Source: Oscillatoriales cyanobacterium
GTDB taxonomy: Bacteria; Cyanobacteriota; Cyanobacteriia; Cyanobacteriales; Microcoleaceae
Direction: 5' to 3'
Length of the DNA stretch: 48,301 bases
Assembly (NCBI GenBank): GCA_004294385.1
Contig: REAP01000020.1
Location: 18,352 to 66,652, forward strand
Both the position numbers and the translations under genes were made by a program. Under the pieces are notes generated by a model. That model made no database searches, had not been told where the DNA came from, and was given only the letters and a program-made list of their open reading frames with translations. Of the stretch, positions 23,971-32,812 are shown piece after piece (position 1 is the first letter of the stretch; the number at the start of each line of letters is the position of its first letter).

Positions 23971-25821
23971 ATGTTACCTAACTCATTGAATCCAATTAGT
24001 ATTTATTTAAAAAAATCTAGGTTATGGCAGGAGAATTACTTGATCCTGAGAGAATTCAAACATTTTCCCAAGGTTGTAATTCTTGCTTTTATATTCACAT
24101 TTTTGGCTGCAACTTTTGAAGGGGTAGGAATTGGATTTTTACTTTCGTTTATACAAACCTTAACAAGCCCTAATGGAGAATCTGTTAAAACAGGAATTGA
24201 ATGGGTTGATATTTGGGTTTTAGGGGTAAATACTTCAGCAAGTAGCCGAATGTTTCGCATTAGCAGTCTCATCCTACTTAGCACTTGGATGCGTGCAGGT
24301 TTTAACTACTTGTCTATCATTTATATAGAAATTTCTCAGATAACATTATTAGATAGACTTCGTAGGCAAATCTTTGAACAGCTTCAAGCTTTTAGCCTGG
24401 GATACTTTGCTAAAACTCAGTCAGGATCACTCATTAACACCATCACAACTGAACTAGAGAGAATCAAAAGTGCTTTTGGAGGAGTTGCATTTGTCCTCAC
24501 GCGATGCTTGGTAGGGACGGTTTATATGTCAACTTTGCTGCTGCTGTCATGGCAAATCACTCTTCTGGCAATGATCCTATTCGGCCTCCTGGCAGCGGGG
24601 TTGTCCTCTCTGAATGCTAGGGTACGAGAAGTAAGTTTTGAAACTTCAGCAGCTCACAGTAATTTCACGTCAACGGCTGTAGAATTTATCAACGGAATTC
24701 GCACTATTCAAGCGTTTTCAGCTCAAGATTTTGAGCGGAAACGCTTCTATAAAAGTAGTGGTCGTGTAGCTGAAAGCTTGATTAAAATAACTCGGCTGAT
24801 GTCGTCAGTTAGACCTATATCAGAAAGTGTTGCTACAGCAATTCTGGTCAGCCTGATTATTTTGGCATTCAATGGTGTCATCACCGGCAAGTCATTACCT
24901 GCTGCTTCATTGCTGACATTTTTCTTTGTATTGTTCCGTTTAGTACCAACTTTACAGGATGTGAACGGAACTAGGGTCGTCCTGAGTGGTCTACAGGGAG
25001 CATTTGTGAATGTTAAAGAACTATTGAGAACAGATGATAAAGATTATTTTCCGAATGGACATATTCAGTTTTCAGGATTGAAAACGGCGATTGATTTAGT
25101 TTCGGTAGATTTCGGATATGAACCTGAGAATTTGGTGCTGCATGATATTAGTTTGACGATCGAACGAGGTAAGATGACTGCTTTGGTGGGAGGTTCTGGG
25201 GCTGGGAAGACTACACTTGCTGATCTGATTCCACGGTTTTATGATCCAACTGGGGGTAAGATTCTGATTGATGGAGTTGATTTGAAAACCTATGATATTA
25301 AGTCGCTGCGCCAAAAATTAGCAGTTGTCAGCCAGGATACTTTCATTTTCAATGCTAATGTTCGTGACAATATTGCCTATGCTTTGGAAGGAGTGGAGGA
25401 GGCAGACATTTTAGAAGCAGCCGGTCAAGCTTATGCTTTAGAGTTTATTCAACAACTACCAGAGGGATTCGACACTCAATTGGGCGATCGCGGTGTACGT
25501 TTATCAGGTGGTCAACGTCAGAGACTGGCGATCGCTCGTGCTTTGTTGCGCGATCCAGAAATCTTGATTTTGGACGAAGCTACTAGCGCTTTGGATTCTG
25601 TATCTGAGCGACTGATCCAGGAGTCGTTGGAAAAGCTGTCTGTCGGTAGGACAGTAATTGCGATCGCCCATCGACTTTCGACAATTGCTCGTGCCGATCA
25701 GGTAGTGGTACTTGAGCAGGGACGAATTGTAGAGAAAGGTAAATATCAAGAGTTGTTAGAACAACGCGGTGTACTCTGGAAGTATCACCAAATGCAACAT
25801 GAATCAGGGGCTTCCAGTTAA
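23971..25821 (+). CDS. MsbA/HepA-like ABC exporter (fused membrane and ATPase domains)
   Basis: A 616-aa half-transporter from the ATG at 23971 (a GTG three codons earlier is possible). The type-1 exporter membrane domain with six helices covers about residues 30-330, and the ATPase follows with Walker A GGSGAGKTT (about 408), Q-loop VVSQDTFIFNANVRDNIAYA, signature LSGGQRQRL (about 511), Walker B ILILDEATSALD and H-loop IAIAHRLSTI. All catalytic residues are intact. Close relatives flip lipids (MsbA) or lipid-linked glycans (PglK), and HepA is needed for heterocyst polysaccharide. Here it is the only exporter or flippase candidate in the EPS locus. No Wzx is seen. Confidence 0.93.
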   Translation: MLPNSLNPISIYLKKSRLWQENYLILREFKHFPKVVILAFIFTFLAATFEGVGIGFLLSFIQTLTSPNGESVKTGIEWVDIWVLGVNTSASSRMFRISSLILLSTWMRAGFNYLSIIYIEISQITLLDRLRRQIFEQLQAFSLGYFAKTQSGSLINTITTELERIKSAFGGVAFVLTRCLVGTVYMSTLLLLSWQITLLAMILFGLLAAGLSSLNARVREVSFETSAAHSNFTSTAVEFINGIRTIQAFSAQDFERKRFYKSSGRVAESLIKITRLMSSVRPISESVATAILVSLIILAFNGVITGKSLPAASLLTFFFVLFRLVPTLQDVNGTRVVLSGLQGAFVNVKELLRTDDKDYFPNGHIQFSGLKTAIDLVSVDFGYEPENLVLHDISLTIERGKMTALVGGSGAGKTTLADLIPRFYDPTGGKILIDGVDLKTYDIKSLRQKLAVVSQDTFIFNANVRDNIAYALEGVEEADILEAAGQAYALEFIQQLPEGFDTQLGDRGVRLSGGQRQRLAIARALLRDPEILILDEATSALDSVSERLIQESLEKLSVGRTVIAIAHRLSTIARADQVVVLEQGRIVEKGKYQELLEQRGVLWKYHQMQHESGASS

Positions 25822-25910
25822 ACCAACCCTTGTTTAGAACCAATTTCCGCTATGAACTGAGTGTTAGTGTACATTATTGATTTAAGAGTCATTTCGGAGG
25901 AATTTATTAC

Positions 25911-27137
25911 ATGAGAGTAGCAATTATTAGTAAGGCTAATAGCCAGGGTGGGGGAGCCAGTAGAGTTGCTGAAGATTTGGCAATTTGGTTAAATCGGTCT
26001 GGGCATGAGACCGACCACTTTATTGCGTTTTTTCCAGAGAAAGCTCTGGCATTTCAACGCAGCTTATATGGAGAAGACCTAAGTTTTAAGTTGTGCAAAA
26101 AGATTCATAGCGTAACTGGTCGCTTTGGCTTTCAAGAACTGTTACCAGTTGAATATTGGTTCAGTATAAGAAAAATTCTAGATAAGTATGATGTAATTCA
26201 TTTCCAGGATCTCTTTACAGCAATTTCCCCATTGACTCTAGCCTTGGTCTCCCAACACAAACCTACATTTTTTACAGTTCAGGACTGTTCTGCATTTACA
26301 GGTGGCTGTTTATATCCGATGGGGTGTGACAAGTTCAGTAGTTATTGCCATCAATGCCCTCAGTTAGCCCAGAATACTTGGAAAGCTCGATTTCGCGATC
26401 ACAGTAGAGAAATCCAAGCGATCAAACGTTGGGTGGCCAAGAATTGCCAAATTCGTTACATCTTTCCCAGTGAGTGGGTGGCTCAACAAGCTCGTCTAGC
26501 TTTGACGTTTAAGCTGTCACCACTCGTTATTCCTAATGGATTAGATTTACAAAATTTTTCCGGTCTCAACAAGCGAGAATCGAAGACCAAGCTAGGAATC
26601 CCAGAAAATCGTCCAGTTGTCGCCATAGCAGCTTATTCCTTGAATGACGAACGTAAAGGGATTGGCTATGCCTTGGCAGCACTGAAAAGCGTTACCGATC
26701 TTGCTCCTGTAGTGGTGACAGTGGGGCAGTGTAATAATGATCTAAGGCAAGCATTACAAGGCTTGGAAGTTAAAGAAATCGGATTTATTTCTGACCCTAA
26801 AGAGAGGGCTCAGGTCTATTGTGCCTCAGATATCCTACTTTTCTGTTCCCTGGCTGATAATCAGCCGCTGACCGTGCTCGAAGCCATGGCTGCATCTACT
26901 GTGATTGTTGGTTTTTCCACAGGCGGTGTACCAGAAATGATCCAAACCAAACACAATGGAATCTTGGTAGAACCGACTAATCAGGAAGCTTTGAATCAAG
27001 CTCTACGCCAAGCCTTGTTGTCTACAGATTTGCTGGAAATGGGACAGCAAGCGCGTCGAGATGTAGAAACTAAATTTTCTCATACAACGTTCCTTGAACG
27101 GCATCTACAGCTTTATCAGGAGGCAACACAGGTTTAA
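25911..27137 (+). CDS. GT4 glycosyltransferase with Cys-rich insert
   Basis: A 408-aa GT-B enzyme of family 4, with a strong GGAGGAA site before the ATG. The N-terminus RVAIISKANSQGGGASRVAE carries the Gly-rich loop. FFTVQDCSAFTGGCLYPMGC then CHQCPQL is a cysteine-containing segment found in WcaC/WcaL-like colanic acid and EPS transferases and could hold a metal or disulfides. The C-terminal half has VVAIAAYSLNDERKGIGYAL and LADNQPLTVLEAMAAS. The first Glu of the E-x7-E motif is replaced (DNQPLTVLE), which occurs in some members. It would transfer a sugar during repeat-unit assembly on the cytoplasmic face. Confidence 0.92.
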   Translation: MRVAIISKANSQGGGASRVAEDLAIWLNRSGHETDHFIAFFPEKALAFQRSLYGEDLSFKLCKKIHSVTGRFGFQELLPVEYWFSIRKILDKYDVIHFQDLFTAISPLTLALVSQHKPTFFTVQDCSAFTGGCLYPMGCDKFSSYCHQCPQLAQNTWKARFRDHSREIQAIKRWVAKNCQIRYIFPSEWVAQQARLALTFKLSPLVIPNGLDLQNFSGLNKRESKTKLGIPENRPVVAIAAYSLNDERKGIGYALAALKSVTDLAPVVVTVGQCNNDLRQALQGLEVKEIGFISDPKERAQVYCASDILLFCSLADNQPLTVLEAMAASTVIVGFSTGGVPEMIQTKHNGILVEPTNQEALNQALRQALLSTDLLEMGQQARRDVETKFSHTTFLERHLQLYQEATQV

Positions 27138-27243
27138 TCCAATTTTTCTGCACGGCCCTAATATTCCACTCAGCATGGTACTTCGGCTAAATCTGCTAAT
27201 CCATCGAGTCCGCAGTAATTAAGTAATCGGCTTTGCAACTTCT

Positions 27244-29397
27244 ATGAAACAATCTTACATGACTCTTGAATCAACGAAGCAAGAACACCTTTACTCATTT
27301 GATGTATTTGACACGGCTTTGACTCGTATCTGGGCTAGGCCAACGGATCTATTTTGGGAGTTAGGCGATCGCTTGAAGCAGGAAAGCCTAATTACAATTT
27401 CCTCAGATATTTGGAGTCAACTTAGGATTGAAGCTGAGGGTAAGGCAAGGCAACTATCTAAAACGAATGAAGTAACACTACAGGAAATTTATGCTCAATT
27501 AGCTGAGTCCTTGAACTGGACTGAGTTAGATAGGGAGAACGCAATCCATCATGAAATTCAACTAGAACGTGCTAGCCTCCGTCCAGTTCCAGCTATTCAG
27601 CTCAAGATTCAAGAGTTACATCAGCAAAATCAATCGATCGCCTATCTCTCAGATATGTACCTACCCTCGGAGGCGATTCGAGGATTTCTCGAAGATCATC
27701 AAATTTGGGCAGATGGTGATGTAATCCACGTCTCCAATGAAGTTGGACTTCATAAGGTATCTGGAGAACTATTTCAATACTATCTCACTCAGTATCAACT
27801 CAAAGCCTCTGAAGTCCTACACACCGGGGATAATCTCTATTCTGATATCAAAGTAGCCAAGAAATTAGGCATTCAAGTTCAGGCTTTCGTGCAAACACAC
27901 CTAAATCGCTACGAGTATATCATTGCAGACAACGAACAATTGCCACTTCGATTTCGTTCGCTGCTAGCTGGTGCTAACCGCCTATGTCGCTTGCACTGCA
28001 AAGAGACAGAATTGCATCGACAAATAATCTGGAATACAGGTGCTAATGTTATCGCACCTGTATTTTTTGGGTTCGTTCATTGGGTGTTGCAGGAGGCGAA
28101 GAGTCAGGGAATTCAGAGGCTGTATTTCATGGCCAGAGATGGACAAATTCTCTGGGAAATTGCCCAAATTATCTGCCGTAAGTGGGGCTATGACATCGAC
28201 TGTCAATATTTGTATGGTTCTAGACAGGCTTTTCACTTTCCTTCTATTCAACAAATTGGTGAAACTGAACAGGAATGGCTTTTTGATAAACCGCCATTTT
28301 TCTCGGTGCGGTTGGTGTGCGATCGCGTCAACATTCAACCAGAACAGATTGCTGATGCGCTGACACGTCATGGCTTTCCGATCGAGATTTGGGACAAAAA
28401 TCTGACCGAACAGGAATTCACGGCGCTGAAAGTAGCTTTTCAGGACAGAGAAATTATTGATCTGATTGTTGATTTGGCGGCTATCTACAGAGAAAAGGCG
28501 ATCGGTTATTTCAAACAAGCAGGTATTGGTGATGGAACATCGTTTGCGATCGTTGATTCTGGCTGGACTGGACGATCGCAACGTTCATTCAGTAAGATAT
28601 TGGCGATCGGCAATCTCTATCCTCCAGGTGGAGTACCTGGATTTTACTTTGGATTGGAAAGACGTATTACACCATTCTCAACCGATCGCTTAATACCTTA
28701 TTTCTTAGATCCTGATGCCATCATCACTGAACGACGCTCCCTTAGCAGTTCTCCGATTTTAGAGCTATTCCTGGCGGCGGATCATGGCAGCACCGTCAGA
28801 TATGAGAAACAGGATGATGGATATATTCCGATATTGCGATCGGAGAAAAATGAAAAAGGTCTCAAATGGGGAGTCTTAGTTCAGCAGCAAGCAATCCTAG
28901 ATTTTACTGAGCGATTGACCGATCATTTGCAGCCTGAAGAATGTGAAGTAAGGTATTTTCATCAAGTTACAGAAGACCTGCTGAAAACCTTTATCCACTC
29001 GCCGAACAAAGAGGAAGCCCAAGTTTTTGGTAGCCAGCCATTTTCAGATCAACAGTTAGAAAGTAAATTTCATGACCTTGCGCCAGCATACTCCCTAGTA
29101 GACGGCTTTAAAATGATATTTGACAAACACTATATCAGTGATTTTGTCTGGCTACCAGGATCGATTCAACGCAGTTCACCACTCACTAGAAGTGTCCTAG
29201 GATACATCAAAGGATTGCGAGACAGCTTGAATTATGCTCGTTCCGCCGAACAGGCATATCTCGTAGGAAAGGAGCAGCTATCTTGGGATTTTGCTAAACA
29301 GGCAGTACGATCTTCCCCTGTTATCTTACTATCCCGTAGCTTCATTCGCACTAATATATCTCTTGTTATGCGATCGAATTTCTTTAGGAGGCAATAA
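27244..29397 (+). CDS. COG5610-type HAD-superfamily protein of polysaccharide loci
   Basis: A 717-aa protein. The N-terminal HAD domain covers about residues 15-225: motif I FDVFDTALTR (Asp20, Asp23), motif II YLSDMYLPSEAI, motif III in HKVSGELF (Lys) and motif IV HTGDNLYSDIKVAKKLG. All expected acidic residues are present, so phosphatase or phosphotransferase activity is plausible. The following 490 residues are a distinct domain with MARDGQILWEIAQII and IVDSGWTGRSQRS, conserved in COG5610 proteins and not assigned a reaction that I know. Such proteins recur in capsule and O-antigen clusters beside glycosyltransferases. It may dephosphorylate a sugar phosphate or act as a transferase. It is probably cytoplasmic. 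Confidence 0.85.
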   Translation: MKQSYMTLESTKQEHLYSFDVFDTALTRIWARPTDLFWELGDRLKQESLITISSDIWSQLRIEAEGKARQLSKTNEVTLQEIYAQLAESLNWTELDRENAIHHEIQLERASLRPVPAIQLKIQELHQQNQSIAYLSDMYLPSEAIRGFLEDHQIWADGDVIHVSNEVGLHKVSGELFQYYLTQYQLKASEVLHTGDNLYSDIKVAKKLGIQVQAFVQTHLNRYEYIIADNEQLPLRFRSLLAGANRLCRLHCKETELHRQIIWNTGANVIAPVFFGFVHWVLQEAKSQGIQRLYFMARDGQILWEIAQIICRKWGYDIDCQYLYGSRQAFHFPSIQQIGETEQEWLFDKPPFFSVRLVCDRVNIQPEQIADALTRHGFPIEIWDKNLTEQEFTALKVAFQDREIIDLIVDLAAIYREKAIGYFKQAGIGDGTSFAIVDSGWTGRSQRSFSKILAIGNLYPPGGVPGFYFGLERRITPFSTDRLIPYFLDPDAIITERRSLSSSPILELFLAADHGSTVRYEKQDDGYIPILRSEKNEKGLKWGVLVQQQAILDFTERLTDHLQPEECEVRYFHQVTEDLLKTFIHSPNKEEAQVFGSQPFSDQQLESKFHDLAPAYSLVDGFKMIFDKHYISDFVWLPGSIQRSSPLTRSVLGYIKGLRDSLNYARSAEQAYLVGKEQLSWDFAKQAVRSSPVILLSRSFIRTNISLVMRSNFFRRQ

Positions 29398-29464
29398 ATC
29401 ACTTTCAGCAGATGGCATCTAATAACGTTGACATTGTACTGCTCGAAAAGGAATTTTGAAAACC

Positions 29465-30478
29465 ATGAAAGTCTACTTTACAACTACAGCAAAAGGCCAG
29501 CATCCTCACGCTGCGCCGCACCTTATTGAGCTAGGAAAAAAAGCCATTCAAAGTGAATTAAACCAAAGATATTCTTTAGCAAAAGTTTCAAATGATGCCG
29601 ATTTAATCATTTATGTTGAGCCTTGGTATATTAAACACAGACAATATGTTTTTACTCTGCTATCAGAAGAGCTAATTATAAACTCACCCAACCGGTGTTT
29701 CGTGATGGATTGTGCAGATACGTCATGGGGTTTAATGCCAGGAGTTTACACTGGTTTGAGAGCATCTCAGACTAATAGAAGGAGATTTAGATCGGGTGGT
29801 TACTTAACAGAATACAATTCCCTTGGCGATGAGGTTTTTAGCAGGAAAAAAGATATTGAACCTAAGCTATTATTCTCATTTCGTGGACATATATCCTCTG
29901 ATGCCCGCTTAAAGATTTTTGAATCAAACTTTTCCATAGATGACATTGCAATAAACCGCACTTATGAATGGTGTAATCACTCAGACGAACAAAAACTATT
30001 GTATACAGAAGAGTTGATCAATAGTAAATTCGTTCTTTGCCCTGGAGGAAATTGTCCCGCATCGATTCGCTTATTTGAAACCATGAAGATGGGTAGAGTA
30101 CCTGTCATCTTATCAGACGATTGGGTCGCACCAGATGGACCAAGCTGGCTCGATTTCTCCATTAGAGTTTCTGAAAGTAGAATTCATGAGTTACCAGAAA
30201 TTATTGAGCGGTATGAATCTCAAGCTTTCACAATGGGAAAGTTAGCTAGAGAGGCATGGGAAAAGTGGTTTAGTCCTGATAGAATCTACATACATATGCT
30301 TAATTACATAGAAAGTATTTATCTAGAGCGAGAGAGCAACCATGATGAGAAAAAGTATCAGGAAGAATGGCTATCATGGAAATTTCAGTGGGAAAGAGGT
30401 TGGACTCCCTTGCAAAGAGCTACAGGACTCTTGAAAAGGCAAATTTCAAAAATTTCAACAAACCAAGAAAAACAATAG
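29465..30478 (+). CDS. Exostosin-like (GT47) glycosyltransferase
   Basis: A 337-aa protein from the ATG at 29465, which has AAAAGGAA at a good distance. An in-frame TTG at 29456 sits too close to that site. The C-terminal half carries the exostosin/GT47 hallmark: LINSKFVLCPGGNCPASIRL followed by FETMKMGRVPVILSDDWVAP, and LLFSFRGHISSDARLKIFES before it. The N-terminal half (KVYFTTTAKGQHPHAAPHL, DADLIIYVEPWY, FVMDCADTSWG) fits the same fold. Bacterial members transfer hexuronic or other sugars in EPS and LPS synthesis. It lies in line with its EPS neighbours, with 67 bp to the upstream gene. Confidence 0.88.
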   Translation: MKVYFTTTAKGQHPHAAPHLIELGKKAIQSELNQRYSLAKVSNDADLIIYVEPWYIKHRQYVFTLLSEELIINSPNRCFVMDCADTSWGLMPGVYTGLRASQTNRRRFRSGGYLTEYNSLGDEVFSRKKDIEPKLLFSFRGHISSDARLKIFESNFSIDDIAINRTYEWCNHSDEQKLLYTEELINSKFVLCPGGNCPASIRLFETMKMGRVPVILSDDWVAPDGPSWLDFSIRVSESRIHELPEIIERYESQAFTMGKLAREAWEKWFSPDRIYIHMLNYIESIYLERESNHDEKKYQEEWLSWKFQWERGWTPLQRATGLLKRQISKISTNQEKQ

Positions 30479-30623
30479 TTATGATGCAATTATTCGATCA
30501 ATTAAATGATCGGGTATGAGTATATACCAAATTATTTGACAGCGAAATATAAATTGGCAGTTTATATTAAAAACAAAACAGTTGTCATTTTGGTTTAAGC
30601 ACTACTTTTTACTAAATTATGAT

Positions 30624-31883
30624 ATGCACAAGAACATACTAAGTGATTTAGATTTACGTGAATATTTTGTCCCACCTGATAGCAAAACACGTACTAAAGC
30701 CTCCTATAATTATGCTTTAGAAGGGTTACGTGGACTCGCGGCCATCTGGGTTGTTTATGCCCATGTTTTTGGCTTTAAATACGAACTTGACCCTACTTAT
30801 CATCCAACTTTCCCCTTTCAGCACTATTTTCATGCGGCTCATGGAGGCATTTTAATCTTCTTTGTTCTATCTGGTTATGTTATAGGTTTAACGAACCAAG
30901 CACCATTCTCACGAGCCAATGCCATTCGTTACTTACTACGGCGTTTCATCCGCTTGTATCCCATCTATTTGTTCTGTATCATCCTGGCAGTGCTAGCATC
31001 ACCCCATGATACCTGGAAAACGGTTCTTGGTAACTTATTCTTCTTGCAGGGGTCAGTTTCTGCCCTTCTGTCAGGCAACGGCGTTCTATGGACGCTACAT
31101 TACGAAGTCATTTATTACTTTGCTTTTCTAGCAATTTGGTATTTCCGTCCTAAGATTCTACCCCTTGTATGGAGTACGTTTATTGTGGCGTGTTTAGGTT
31201 GGTTTATTCCCTCGTTTCCACAACTTCTATCTGGCTATGCTGCGGGTTGGCTGTTTTGGTTATTTGGGCTGTGGCTAGCTTGGAACAGACAGGGAGTAGG
31301 AGAACCGCCAAAAGTTCCTTTGTTTACTTATCTACTTCTATTCATTGCTACGGATCGTTTGGGTACTGTGAAATTTATCCTCGATAGCTTAGGCTGGGCT
31401 CGTTCAAGTTCTTCAGAGATAAATCTTACAGATATTACTTATTTTCCCATCTGCGCTATTTTATTTACAGCAGTTGCTAACTTTCCGTGTCCTGGAAGGC
31501 GAGTTTTAAAGCTATTGGCTATAGGTGTACCCCTAGCCCATTGTAGTTATTTACTAGCTATCGGTAACTTGTTTGAACCTATTACTTGGAGTATTGCTGT
31601 ACATACAGTTCTAGCAGTTGCGTTAATACGTTGGAGAATAGAGTCTAAGGCGATCGCACTTTTTGCTTTCATTGGAAGCATTTCCTATGGGATTTATGTT
31701 CTGCATATGCCTATACTGCATCTGGTTGCCAATCACTTCCCTTGGAGTGGTTATCCCTGGAGTTTCACTCTACGTCTACTTGTCTGGATTACTCTAACCA
31801 TCGGTCTTTCCTATTGGTTAGAACTAACAATTCAGCCAATTTTGAAACGTTGGTTTCAGAAATCGGTCTTGGATCGAATTTAG
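30624..31883 (+). CDS. Acyltransferase family 3 (OafA-like) membrane protein
   Basis: A 419-aa protein with about ten hydrophobic helices and the acyltransferase-3 start ALEGLRGLAAIWVVYAHVFG, whose Arg and His are the conserved active-site pair. FFVLSGYVI and RRFIRLYPIYLFC follow in the right order, and GSISYGIYVLHMPILH is the usual last-helix motif. It probably adds an acetyl or other acyl group to the polysaccharide while it is lipid-linked in the membrane. The longer frame starts with TTG at 30582; the ATG at 30624 is preferred because the extra 14 residues are not conserved-looking, although neither start has a clear ribosome site. Confidence 0.9.
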   Translation: MHKNILSDLDLREYFVPPDSKTRTKASYNYALEGLRGLAAIWVVYAHVFGFKYELDPTYHPTFPFQHYFHAAHGGILIFFVLSGYVIGLTNQAPFSRANAIRYLLRRFIRLYPIYLFCIILAVLASPHDTWKTVLGNLFFLQGSVSALLSGNGVLWTLHYEVIYYFAFLAIWYFRPKILPLVWSTFIVACLGWFIPSFPQLLSGYAAGWLFWLFGLWLAWNRQGVGEPPKVPLFTYLLLFIATDRLGTVKFILDSLGWARSSSSEINLTDITYFPICAILFTAVANFPCPGRRVLKLLAIGVPLAHCSYLLAIGNLFEPITWSIAVHTVLAVALIRWRIESKAIALFAFIGSISYGIYVLHMPILHLVANHFPWSGYPWSFTLRLLVWITLTIGLSYWLELTIQPILKRWFQKSVLDRI

Positions 31884-31947
31884 TCAGCATATAAGCTGGC
31901 TAAGCTGATATTCATGTTGTAAATAGTTGTTATTTTGGTTTAAATCA

Positions 31948-32787
31948 ATGGTGAATATTCCTTATCATGTTGCTAGAAACCAAGGGAAGCTGATTCGATC
32001 CTTATATAAATCAGTGCTTCCACAAATTGCGAAAATTCCTATTTCGCAAACTCAGCGTATTCCAATAACCGTTTACGCTCTCTCCTGTGAGCGGGATCTA
32101 CCAGAACAGGTAGCAAGTCTGCGCTCCTTCATCCGTCATGCTGGTATTCCAGAACGTTTCATAATCATTTCTGATGGTAGCTACACCGAAAATAGTTGCA
32201 ATTTGCTCCGCCAAATTCATCCCTGTGTTGAGGTATTGCCACTTGAAGAATTGAAGCGAACCGATCTGCCTCAATCTGTCTATGATTATGCTTCTCAGCA
32301 TCCGATGGGCAGAAAACTATTGGCATTGATGTCAATTCCGATTAATCACACAACGATTTATACTGACTCAGATATTCTGTTTTTTCCAGGAGTAACTGAT
32401 TTAGTTGAATTAGCCAGATTAGACAATAAATCTTCTCTATATCTACCGGATTGTGCGGCTAAAATGGACGATCGAGTAATTTATGATGATTTTGAAAAGT
32501 TAAATCCAGTTAACGGTGGATTTATTGTCTTCAAAGAACCGTTAGATTGGAGTTTTGCCGTTGAGCGATTGTCAAAGATTACAGAACTTAATCATTATTT
32601 TACCGAGCAAACTTTGGTGCATTTGACAATGCACTATAACCAGGCAAAGCCTCTCTGCTCGAAACGATATGTTCTAAGTGTTGAAGACCAATTTATTTAT
32701 CCAGATAAGTACGCTGGTAAAGAAATTGCACTTAGGCATTACGTTAATGATGTTAGACATAAATTTTGGTTTAATGCCCTGTCTTAA
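31948..32787 (+). CDS. Putative DxD-type glycosyltransferase
   Basis: A 279-aa soluble protein from the ATG at 31948 (a TTG at 31927 is upstream in frame). The order of IPITVYALSCERDLPEQVAS, FIIISDGSY, TTIYTDSDILFFPGV and LNPVNGGFIVFKEPL resembles a GT-A glycosyltransferase. TDSD would be the metal-binding DxD motif and NGGF the acceptor-side loop, as in GT8-like and nucleotide-diphospho-sugar transferases. I cannot place it in a numbered family with certainty. It sits between the acyltransferase and a GT4 gene, with 25 bp to the next start, so it belongs to the same transcript. Confidence 0.75.
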   Translation: MVNIPYHVARNQGKLIRSLYKSVLPQIAKIPISQTQRIPITVYALSCERDLPEQVASLRSFIRHAGIPERFIIISDGSYTENSCNLLRQIHPCVEVLPLEELKRTDLPQSVYDYASQHPMGRKLLALMSIPINHTTIYTDSDILFFPGVTDLVELARLDNKSSLYLPDCAAKMDDRVIYDDFEKLNPVNGGFIVFKEPLDWSFAVERLSKITELNHYFTEQTLVHLTMHYNQAKPLCSKRYVLSVEDQFIYPDKYAGKEIALRHYVNDVRHKFWFNALS

Positions 32788-32812
32788 GTGTTTAAAACAT
32801 TTCAAAATTAAT

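Noticed and set aside
28040..28693. Overlapping open frames on both strands inside the COG5610 gene
   Set aside because: They are out of frame with an intact, motif-bearing gene and have no independent signals.
32678..32812. Upstream extension of the GT4 gene at 32813
   Set aside because: It overlaps the 3' end of the preceding gene in another frame and gives residues unlike GT4 N-termini.
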